Source of the DNA: Pseudoduganella lutea
GTDB taxonomy: Bacteria > Pseudomonadota > Gammaproteobacteria > Burkholderiales > Burkholderiaceae_D
DNA: 64,000 bases
Assembly (NCBI RefSeq): GCF_004209755.1
Contig: NZ_CP035913.1
Location: forward strand, 372,001 to 436,000
Reading direction: 5' to 3'
Position numbers and translations under genes: made by a program. Shown here one piece after another: positions 47,013 to 54,144 of the stretch; position 1 is the first letter of the stretch, and each line of letters opens with the position of its first letter. The notes below the pieces were generated by a model. That model did not search any database. It was not told the DNA's origin and saw nothing but the letters and a program-made list of their open reading frames with translations.

Positions 47013-48212
47013 TTATGAAATCTGCGTGTCGATGCACGGATTTTGCAAAGCATCCGGCTGCCCGCGCTGGCGGAAGTCGCGCGGCGTGCAACCCAGTTCA
47101 CGCGCGAACACGCCATACAGGTACTGCACCGAACTGTAGCCGCAGCGCGCGGCCACCTCGGCCAGGTCGCCATGGCCGTGCAGCAGCATCGCCTTGGCCG
47201 CGTCGAGCCGGCGCCGGAAGATGGCGTCGTGCAGCGAGTGTCCCAGCTCGCGCTGGAACTGGCGTTCCAGCCAGGAGCGCGACAGGCCGACATGGCGCGC
47301 CACCTGTTCGGCCTTGATGCCGTCCGTGGCGTGCAGGTCGATGAAATGCAGGGCGCGGGCCACCGCCTCGCCGTGCGCGCCTTCGCGCGGCGCGGCGCCG
47401 TTCATGCCCGAAGGCGGCAGCAGGATGTTGCGCACGCCCAGCCCCAGCCCCAGCATGTCCTGGTGCAGCAGCGAGGCGGCGGCGCGGCCGATGGCGTCGG
47501 TGGCGTGCATGACGGAGCTGATCGGCACGCGCGCCAGCGTGTGCACCAGCGGGTCGTTGTCGATGCCGACGATGCTGATGCTGCCCGCCAGCGCGCGGGG
47601 GCCGGCGGCGCAGGCCTGGAGCAGGTGGCGTGCGCGCGCGTCATTGACAGCCAGCACGGCCGCCGGCTTGGGCAGCAGGACCAGCCAGTCGACCAGTTCC
47701 TCGAGCTGCGACTCCCACGCCAGCACGCTCGGTTCATGGCCGTGGTAGACGGGTCCGACCGCGCCGTCGGCCGCGCACAGGCGGGCAAACGCCCGTTCGC
47801 GTTCCACCGCCCAGTGGCGGTTGTGCGCCGGCGGCAGGCTGTACATCGCGAGGTGCGGCGCGCCCTGCTCGACCAGGTAGCGGTAGGCCTTCTTCACCAG
47901 TGCCAGGTTGTCCGACCCGGCCATCGAGAACGGCCCGGGCGGCGTGTCGGCACTGGCGCTGCCGACCCCGACCACGCAGGCGCGCGCCGCGGCCAGCTTG
48001 TGCACGGCCTGCGGCTGGTCCATCTCGGCGATGATGCCTTCGATGCGCCACTGCGCCACCTGCTCGATCGAGCAGGACGACAGGTCGGCGGCGATCAGTT
48101 CCCAGTCCAGGCCATGGCGCGCCACGTGCGCCGCCACGCCGGCGGCCACGTCGCGGTAGTAGAAATTGCTGGCGGTGAACAGCAGGGCAATGCGTTTGCG
48201 TGCGTGGTTCAT
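47013..48212 (-). CDS. XylR-type transcriptional activator (sugar-binding plus AraC domains)
   Basis: This is a 399-residue protein with AGGAG seven bases before the start at 48212. The N-terminal ~280 residues form a LacI-like periplasmic-binding fold (RIALLFTASNFYYRDVAAGV, KPAAVLAVNDARARHLLQAC, SISIVGIDNDPLVHTLARVP). The C-terminal ~100 residues are an AraC-type double HTH (KAEQVARHVGLSRSWLERQF, GDLAEVAARCGYSSVQYLYG, FARELGCTPRDFR). This is the architecture of E. coli XylR. It is divergent from the sugar symporter gene and precedes the GH5 gene, so it probably activates the locus in response to a pentose or related sugar. Confidence 0.9.
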   Translation of the reverse strand: MNHARKRIALLFTASNFYYRDVAAGVAAHVARHGLDWELIAADLSSCSIEQVAQWRIEGIIAEMDQPQAVHKLAAARACVVGVGSASADTPPGPFSMAGSDNLALVKKAYRYLVEQGAPHLAMYSLPPAHNRHWAVERERAFARLCAADGAVGPVYHGHEPSVLAWESQLEELVDWLVLLPKPAAVLAVNDARARHLLQACAAGPRALAGSISIVGIDNDPLVHTLARVPISSVMHATDAIGRAAASLLHQDMLGLGLGVRNILLPPSGMNGAAPREGAHGEAVARALHFIDLHATDGIKAEQVARHVGLSRSWLERQFQRELGHSLHDAIFRRRLDAAKAMLLHGHGDLAEVAARCGYSSVQYLYGVFARELGCTPRDFRQRGQPDALQNPCIDTQIS

Positions 48213-48269
48213 GACGGGTCTCCTGCGGTCATCGTAGGCGCAGCGGCGTGGGCGATGCAACAGGCGAGT

Positions 48270-48302
48270 AGATTTCATAAAGCGCCCGCGCAAGAAGCAT
48301 AA
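48270..48302. promoter_or_regulatory. Candidate regulator site in the xylR-symporter intergenic region
   Basis: AGATTTCATAA at 48270-48280 is repeated exactly, in the opposite orientation, at 47013-47023 in front of the GH5 gene. Here a second CATAAA follows at 48297-48302, 21 bases after the first. Two direct half-sites two helix turns apart suit an AraC-type regulator. Confidence 0.35.
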
Positions 48303-48421
48303 AACCTGACCGCCGTGCGCTGGCTATCCTTTGCCGAAGGTCGGCCGCACTGCACCGCACTGCGCAGCGCCGCCCCGACCGCTGACAACGACATCAACGA
48401 GGGCACTGCCCCGGGAGACCC

Positions 48422-49819
48422 ATGCATTCCATCATCGACACCGGTCCGGCGCCAGCGGACCAGGCCGGCACGCCCGCCGGCGACGCCCCGGTCAACCTGC
48501 GCGCCCTGATGCTGCTCGGCCTGGCCGGCGCGTTCGGCGGCATCATGTTCGGCTTCGACATCGCCATCATCACCGGTGCCGGCCCGTTCATCGAAAAGCA
48601 GTTCGGGCTGACCCACCTGCAACTGGGCTTCGCCTTCAGTTCACTGCTGTTCGGCTGCATGCTCGGCGCGGCCGCCGCCGGCGCGCTGGCCGACCGCCTG
48701 GGCCGGCGCGGCGTGATGCTGTGGGTGGCGCTGCTGTTCGGCGCGACCTGCGTGGCCAGCGGCGCGGCCACCGACTTCACCTGGTTCAACGTGGCGCGCT
48801 TCCTGGGCGGGCTGGCGGTCGGCGTGGTGTCGCTGGCGGCGCCGGTGTACATCTCGGAAGTGGCGCCGCCACGCCTGCGCGGGCGCATGGGCGCGCTGTA
48901 CCAGATGGCCATCGTGACCGGCATCCTGGTGTCCTACCTGATCAATTACGCGCTGTGCGACGCCGGCCCGGATGCCTGGCGCCTGATGTTCTACACCGGC
49001 GCCCTGCCCTCGGCCATGCTGTTCGCCCTGATGCTGGCCTCGCCCGAAACGCCGCGCTACCTCGCCAGCCGCGGCCGTGATCACGAGGCCCTGCGGGTGC
49101 TGGCCCGGGTCAGCGGCGACGCCCACGCCCGGCGCGAGCTGGACGCCATCCGCGCTTCGCTGGCGCAGCAGGATGCCGGCTGGCGCGCGCTGGCGGCGCC
49201 GGCCAACCGCCGCCCGCTGCTGGTGGTGCTGGTACTGGCGATCCTGGTGCAGCAAACCGGCATCAACACGGTGATCGACTATTCGCCGATGATCTTCCGC
49301 TCGGCCGGTTTCACGCTGGACGCCGCGCTGTTTTCCACCTTCGTGGTCGGCCTGGCCAACTTCGTGTTCACGCTGCTGTCGTTCTGGACCATCGACCGGC
49401 TGGGCCGGCGCCCCCTCTACATCACCGGGTCGATCGGCATGGCGCTGACCCTCGCCGGGCTGGCCGTGGCCGCCTGGACCGGGCACTTCGAAGGCATGCT
49501 GGTGCTCGCCCTGGTCGTGCTCTACCTGTTCTTCTTCGCGGCGTGCATCGGCCCGGTGTTCTGGACCCTGCTGCCGGAACTGCTGCCCAACCATATCCGC
49601 AGCCGCGCCATGATCGTGCCGGTCCTGGCCCAGTGGGCCGCCAACGCGGTGGTGGTGCTGCTGTTCCCGGATGTGTTCAACCGGCTCGGCAGCGCCGCCA
49701 CGTTCACCCTGCTGGCCGCCTTCTGCGCCACGCAGGGGCTGTTTGCCTGGTTCTTCGTGCCGGAAACCCGCAACCGCTCGCTGGAAGACATCGCCGCCGG
49801 CTGGAACAAGGCCCGCTGA
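48422..49819 (+). CDS. Sugar porter family MFS transporter (xylose/galactose:H+ symporter type)
   Basis: This is a 465-residue protein with about twelve membrane helices. Sugar-porter signatures are all present: GGIMFGFDIAIITGA in helix 1, DRLGRRG after helix 2, the R-GR(M/L)G loop (PRLRGRMGALYQM), SPETPRYL at the end of helix 6, QQTGINTVIDYSPMIF in helix 7, DRLGRRPLY after helix 8 and PETRNRSLEDI at the C-terminus. It should bring monosaccharide through the inner membrane. It is divergent from the XylR-type gene and followed by the PhyH-type oxygenase gene 69 bases downstream. Confidence 0.93.
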   Translation: MHSIIDTGPAPADQAGTPAGDAPVNLRALMLLGLAGAFGGIMFGFDIAIITGAGPFIEKQFGLTHLQLGFAFSSLLFGCMLGAAAAGALADRLGRRGVMLWVALLFGATCVASGAATDFTWFNVARFLGGLAVGVVSLAAPVYISEVAPPRLRGRMGALYQMAIVTGILVSYLINYALCDAGPDAWRLMFYTGALPSAMLFALMLASPETPRYLASRGRDHEALRVLARVSGDAHARRELDAIRASLAQQDAGWRALAAPANRRPLLVVLVLAILVQQTGINTVIDYSPMIFRSAGFTLDAALFSTFVVGLANFVFTLLSFWTIDRLGRRPLYITGSIGMALTLAGLAVAAWTGHFEGMLVLALVVLYLFFFAACIGPVFWTLLPELLPNHIRSRAMIVPVLAQWAANAVVVLLFPDVFNRLGSAATFTLLAAFCATQGLFAWFFVPETRNRSLEDIAAGWNKAR

Positions 49820-49888
49820 ATCGCTGGCCATGCGCTCCCGGGCGCACGGCTACCCCACATATTCAACCTGCATCCGAAAGGGATTGCC

Positions 49889-50725
49889 ATGCCCAACTAC
49901 GTCCTCGACCAGGACCAGAAAGCCGCCTACGACCGTGACGGCTATGTCCTGCTGCCCGCCTTCTTCAAACCCGCGGAGGTGCGGCTCCTGCGCGACAGCG
50001 CCCAGCAGGACCGGGTGCTCGACCAGGCTTCGTTCGGCCGTGCCGACGGCGAAGGCGGCGTCGTGCGCCTGTCCCTGTGGAACCACCCGACCGACACGAT
50101 CTACGGCGCCATCGCCCGTTCGCGCTCGCTGGTCGACTCGATCGAGACGCTGCTGGGCGGCGAGATCTATCACTACCATTCGAAGATGATCATGAAGGAC
50201 GCCCGGATCGGCGGCGCGTGGGCCTGGCACCAGGACTATGGCTACTGGTACCAGAACGGCGTGCTGTTCCCGCGCCTGTGCAGCGCGTTCATCGCCATCG
50301 ACCCCTGCACCCGCGACAATGGCTGCCTGCAGGTGATCCGGCAATCGCACCTGCTCGGGCGGCTGGATCACCAGCAGACCGGCGACCAGGCCGGCATCGA
50401 TCCCGAACGCATCGCCGCCATCACCGCGCGGCTGGACACCGTGCACGTGGAGATGGCCCCCGGCGACCTGCTGCTGTTCCATCCGAACACGCTGCACCGC
50501 TCCGACCAGAACCATTCGGACCAGCCGCGCTGGTCGATGATCTGCTGCTACAACGCGGCCGACAACGATCCATACAAGCCGTCCCACCACCCGAACTACA
50601 CCCCGCTGCACAAGCTGGACGACGACCAGGTCCTGGCCATGGGACAGAAGCGCTTCGCCGACGATGACAAAGCGTTGATGGCGCCGGAGACCGACCGCTC
50701 GGTCAGCACCCTGGCGGGGCGCTGA
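49889..50725 (+). CDS. Phytanoyl-CoA dioxygenase (PhyH) family oxygenase
   Basis: This is a 278-residue enzyme with AAGGG before the start. The Fe(II) facial triad is visible as His114-x-Asp116 (AWHQDYGYW) and a distal His203 in NTLHRSDQNHS. The double-stranded beta-helix core includes LFPRLCSAFIAIDPC, DNGCLQVIRQSHLLG and VEMAPGDLLLFHPNT, with PRWS supplying a probable 2-oxoglutarate-binding Arg. Substrates of bacterial PhyH proteins range widely. In this sugar locus, directly after a symporter and before a TIM-barrel isomerase-like gene, it may hydroxylate or O-demethylate an imported sugar, which is inference. The next gene begins two bases after its stop. Confidence 0.88.
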   Translation: MPNYVLDQDQKAAYDRDGYVLLPAFFKPAEVRLLRDSAQQDRVLDQASFGRADGEGGVVRLSLWNHPTDTIYGAIARSRSLVDSIETLLGGEIYHYHSKMIMKDARIGGAWAWHQDYGYWYQNGVLFPRLCSAFIAIDPCTRDNGCLQVIRQSHLLGRLDHQQTGDQAGIDPERIAAITARLDTVHVEMAPGDLLLFHPNTLHRSDQNHSDQPRWSMICCYNAADNDPYKPSHHPNYTPLHKLDDDQVLAMGQKRFADDDKALMAPETDRSVSTLAGR

Positions 50726-50727
50726 CC

Positions 50728-51612
50728 GTGGTGCCTCCACAGCACAGCCTGGTGCGCATGCTCAGCACCTGGACGCTCCGCGCGCTGCCCGCCTGGTCCA
50801 GGGCGCCGCTGCAAGACGATCCGCAGGCCACCGTCGCGGCCATCCTGCAGGCCGGCTATGCCGGGCTGCAGGTCGAAGCAGGCGATCCCCTGATGGATGC
50901 CGGCTTTCGCGCCGGCGCCGTGATGCACGCGGCCGGCCGGGTCATCGCGCCGGCCCAGGCGCACGAGCTGGTATCCCGGCACAAGGCGCTCGGCTTCGGC
51001 CTGACCACGATCCACCTGGGCACCGGTTTCGAGTCGGCGGCCGAAGGCCATGCGCTGGTCGAGGCGGTACTCGAGGCGGCCGCCGCGCAGCGCTACCCCG
51101 TCCACGTGGAAACGCACCGCGCCACCCTCACCCAGGACCCGCGCCGCACGCTGGACCTCGTGGAGCGCTATCCGGCGCTGCGCTTCAATGGCGATTTCTC
51201 GCACTGGTATGCCGGCTGCGAACTGCGCTACGGCGACTGGGAACGCAAGCTCGACCTGCTGCAGCCGGTGTTCGACCGGGTGCGCTACCTGCACGGCCGC
51301 ATCGCCGACTGCGGGGCACTGCAGCCGGCCATCCTCGACGAGGGAGTGCCGCACGTGCGCGACTTCCGCGCGTTGTGGACACGCGCGATGGCGGGCTTCC
51401 GGGCCCATGCCGGTCCCGGCGAGTCGCTGTACTTCGCGCCCGAGCTGCTGCCGCACGCGTTCGAGGTGGAGGGGCGCATGGTGTACCCGGCCTATGCGCG
51501 CCAGCGGCGCGGCGTGGACGGCCGCACCGAGGACGACTGCGACCGCTGGCAGCAGGGGCTGCTGCTGGCCGACATCGCCGAGGACTGCTGGGAAGCGGCC
51601 GGCGGCGCGTGA
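50728..51612 (+). CDS. Sugar phosphate isomerase/epimerase-like TIM-barrel protein
   Basis: This is a 294-residue protein with a GTG start two bases after the PhyH stop; an ATG at 50758 is possible. It has the AP_endonuc_2/xylose-isomerase-like barrel pattern: AAILQAGYAGLQVEAGD, LGFGLTTIHLGTGFESAAEG, YPVHVETHRATLTQDPRRTL, LRFNGDFSHWYAGCELRYGD with Asp/His metal-ligand candidates, and VRYLHGRIADCGALQP. Members isomerise or epimerise sugars or act as keto-sugar dehydratases. Its tight link to the PhyH-type oxygenase suggests consecutive steps on one substrate. It converges with a LysR gene. Confidence 0.8.
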   Translation: MVPPQHSLVRMLSTWTLRALPAWSRAPLQDDPQATVAAILQAGYAGLQVEAGDPLMDAGFRAGAVMHAAGRVIAPAQAHELVSRHKALGFGLTTIHLGTGFESAAEGHALVEAVLEAAAAQRYPVHVETHRATLTQDPRRTLDLVERYPALRFNGDFSHWYAGCELRYGDWERKLDLLQPVFDRVRYLHGRIADCGALQPAILDEGVPHVRDFRALWTRAMAGFRAHAGPGESLYFAPELLPHAFEVEGRMVYPAYARQRRGVDGRTEDDCDRWQQGLLLADIAEDCWEAAGGA

Positions 51613-51666
51613 GGGCATTCAGGCGAAGCGACACGCCCAGTGCCAGCAATCGGTATAGGAATCAGT

Positions 51667-52560
51667 TCATACCGGCGTTGCGATGACCTCCCGCAACCAC
51701 TGATGGGCAGGATCCCGATGGGAACGCTCATGCCAGAGCATCACCATCTCGTACCCGGGAACATCCACAGGTGGCTCGATGACCTGCAGTGTCCGGGTAT
51801 TGCGCACCAGGCGCGAGGGCAACATCGCCACGAGGTCGGTGCTGGCCAGGACGGACATCATCAACAGAAAGTGGGGAACGGAAAGGACCACCTTGCGCTG
51901 CAATCCGGCTTTGGCAAGCGCATCGTCAGTGACGCCATGGAAGCCGCCGCGGTCCGGCGACACCATTACGTGCTCCAGTTCGCAGAATTCCGCCAAGGTC
52001 AGTTGCGGACGCAAACGCGGATGCCCCACCCGGCCGGCAAGCACATAGCGCTCTGTGAAAAGTGACCGACGGCGCAGTCCGGGAGGGGAGTCTTCGACAG
52101 TATGGAAGGCAAGATCCACCTCCCCCTGTTCAGCTTGCTTCGCAAGGCGTGACGGTACCAGGTCCAGTACTGCAAGCCGGGTTCCCGGCGCCGCCGCCCG
52201 GATAGCGGTCATCGCGGGTAAAAGGATGGTCGATCCACTGGAGTCCGAAGCGGCGACGCGCCAGGTATGTTCGGACTCGGCCGGGTTGAACGGCCGCGCT
52301 GGCGTCACTGCGCGCTCCAGCGATTCCAGCGCTTCGCGCAATGGCTGGCGCAATGCCTCGGCTCTTGCGGTGGCCTGCATGCCGCGCGGACCGGGGAGCA
52401 GCAGCGGATCGCCAAAGATATCCCGGAGCTTGGCGAGGTGAACGCTGACGGAAGGCTGCGAATAGCTGAGGCGCCGCGCTGCCCGCGTGACATTCCGTTC
52501 AGCCAGCAGCACGTCGAGGGTGACGAGCAGGTTCAAGTCGAGGTTTCGCAAATTAACCAT
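51667..52560 (-). CDS. LysR family transcriptional regulator
   Basis: This is a 297-residue protein of the NodD/SyrM-like LysR subgroup. The HTH is near the N-terminus (LDLNLLVTLDVLLAERNVTR, SYSQPSVSVHLAKLRDIFGD). The effector domain includes TWRVAASDSSGSTILLPAMT and GEVDLAFHTVEDSPPGLRRR. It is divergent from the quinone-reductase gene with 88 bases between, an arrangement in which LysR proteins usually control the neighbour. The intergenic stretch is AT-rich and contains several T-N11-A candidates, none of which I can single out. The effector is unknown, perhaps a quinone or aromatic. Confidence 0.9.
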   Translation of the reverse strand: MVNLRNLDLNLLVTLDVLLAERNVTRAARRLSYSQPSVSVHLAKLRDIFGDPLLLPGPRGMQATARAEALRQPLREALESLERAVTPARPFNPAESEHTWRVAASDSSGSTILLPAMTAIRAAAPGTRLAVLDLVPSRLAKQAEQGEVDLAFHTVEDSPPGLRRRSLFTERYVLAGRVGHPRLRPQLTLAEFCELEHVMVSPDRGGFHGVTDDALAKAGLQRKVVLSVPHFLLMMSVLASTDLVAMLPSRLVRNTRTLQVIEPPVDVPGYEMVMLWHERSHRDPAHQWLREVIATPV

Positions 52561-52648
52561 CTTAATAGCTCGTATGTTGACAATTCATTTCCAATATACC
52601 TGAATCGAACCTATCCTGCCCTTCCCTGCTTACGTTTAAAGAACAATC

Positions 52649-53458
52649 ATGAACATCCTTCTCGTCCATGCGCATCCGGAATCCCGGTCCTTGAACGGTG
52701 CGCTGAAAGATTTCGCCGTACAGCGGCTGCAGAGCGCCGGACACTCGGTAAAAGTGTCGGATTTGTACGAAATGAATTGGAAAGCGGCTGTCGATGCTGC
52801 GGACACCACCCAACGGCTGTCGACGACCCGGTTCGATGTCGCCTTCGAATCGAAGCACGCTTTTGAAAACGGCTTCCAGAGTGAAGACATCGGCCGCGAG
52901 CAGGAAAAGCTGTTGTGGGCCGACGCGGTGATTCTTCAGTTCCCGCTATGGTGGTACTCCATGCCGGCGATTCTGAAAGGCTGGATCGAGCGGGTTTATG
53001 CGTTCGGCTTCGCGTATGGCGTTGGGGAGCATTCCGACACCCATTGGGGGGATCGCTTTGGCGAGGGCACATTGGCCGGAAAGCGAGCCATGCTGATGGT
53101 GACGGCAGGTGGCTGGGAATCGCATTACGGTCCGCGTGGCATCAATGGTCCGATCGATGACATCCTCTACCCGATCCAGCATGGCATCCTGTTCTATCCG
53201 GGCTTCGACGTGATGCCGCCGTTCGTGGTGTATCGAGCCGGCAGCACGGATGAGAGCAGGTTTGCCCGCATCCGCGACGAACTCGGACAACGACTCGATA
53301 CGCTCTTCAGCGCGGATCCCATCGCGTTTCGTCCTCAGAACAAGGGCGATTACGACATTCCGGCGCTTACCTTGCGGAGCGACATACTCCCCGGGCAAAC
53401 CGGCCTTTCCGTCCACGTCTCGGATCGCAAGAGCGAGAGTCGTCATTTGACTGAATAG
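52649..53458 (+). CDS. NAD(P)H dehydrogenase (quinone), flavodoxin-fold
   Basis: This is a 269-residue protein of the Flavodoxin_2/MdaB-NQO1 family. The FMN/FAD phosphate-binding start is MNILLVHAHPESRSLNGALK. The central region is ADAVILQFPLWWYSMPAILK-GWIERV, and GTLAGKRAMLMVTAGGWESH is the typical third block. The enzyme would transfer two electrons from NAD(P)H to quinones or similar electrophiles in the cytoplasm. The C-terminal ~60 residues (ADPIAFRPQNKGDYDIPALT) match longer members of the family. It is likely controlled by the divergent LysR and followed by a SnoaL-like gene 57 bases later. Confidence 0.9.
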   Translation: MNILLVHAHPESRSLNGALKDFAVQRLQSAGHSVKVSDLYEMNWKAAVDAADTTQRLSTTRFDVAFESKHAFENGFQSEDIGREQEKLLWADAVILQFPLWWYSMPAILKGWIERVYAFGFAYGVGEHSDTHWGDRFGEGTLAGKRAMLMVTAGGWESHYGPRGINGPIDDILYPIQHGILFYPGFDVMPPFVVYRAGSTDESRFARIRDELGQRLDTLFSADPIAFRPQNKGDYDIPALTLRSDILPGQTGLSVHVSDRKSESRHLTE

Positions 53459-53515
53459 CATGACGTTGGCCAGTTAAAAAACCGCGCTTGTCCCATCCTC
53501 GAGGAGAGATTACTG

Positions 53516-53917
53516 ATGAGTATCACATCAAACAAACATGTCGTAGAACGCTTCCTCAGCCACTTTGAAACTGCTGGAGCAAACGAGCTTCTTGCCATGC
53601 TGACGGATGACGCGACCTGGTGGGTCAACGGAAAACCGCACCTGTTTGCGTTTTCCGGATCAAAAACGAAAGCTGAAATGCGGCCCGTTCTTCACGATCT
53701 CTTTGCTTTTTTTGATGGTGGATTAAAAATGCAGTTGAACAGCTCGATTGGAGAGGGCGATACTGTCGCCGCAGAAGCGCGTTCGCTTGGAAAAACGAAA
53801 AGTGGAAAACGCTACGAGAACGAGTATCACATCCTGTTTCGGCTTCGTGACGGGAAGATCGCGGAAGTCCGGGAGTACACCGACCCGATGCATGCGGTGG
53901 AAGTCATGACGGCATAA
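53516..53917 (+). CDS. SnoaL/NTF2-like protein
   Basis: This is a 133-residue protein with GAGGAGAG before the start. It has the cone-shaped NTF2 fold pattern: SNKHVVERFLSHFETAGANE, LAMLTDDATWWVNGKPH, then GDTVAAEARSLGKTKSGKRY, NEYHILFRLRDGKIAEVREY and TDPMHAVEVM. Such proteins bind or isomerise small hydrophobic compounds, and many are uncharacterised ketosteroid-isomerase-like enzymes. Its codons are more AT-rich than the surrounding genes, hinting at recent acquisition. It probably shares a transcript with the quinone reductase. Confidence 0.85.
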   Translation: MSITSNKHVVERFLSHFETAGANELLAMLTDDATWWVNGKPHLFAFSGSKTKAEMRPVLHDLFAFFDGGLKMQLNSSIGEGDTVAAEARSLGKTKSGKRYENEYHILFRLRDGKIAEVREYTDPMHAVEVMTA

Positions 53918-54144
53918 TATTTTTTTGTTTGCCGCATTGGTAATGCGTGTCATGCAGCAAGCTCCAGCTGTGGGCAAGATCTGGTTGCCCGTGGTATCGG
54001 CAGCGAGTTTTCGAAATCGCTTTCGAGACCTGCGCGTTGGGCAAGTATGTTCGGACACAACGATAGGTTGCATTGCCAGATGCCGTTCGTGGACAGCGCG
54101 ATCCAGACGAGGTCCGTCGAAGCTGATCCGGTCGGGCCGCCAGT

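Noticed and set aside
53918..54144. T-rich run after the SnoaL-like gene as a terminator
   Set aside because: TTTTTTT near 53920 has no stable stem before it that I could build.
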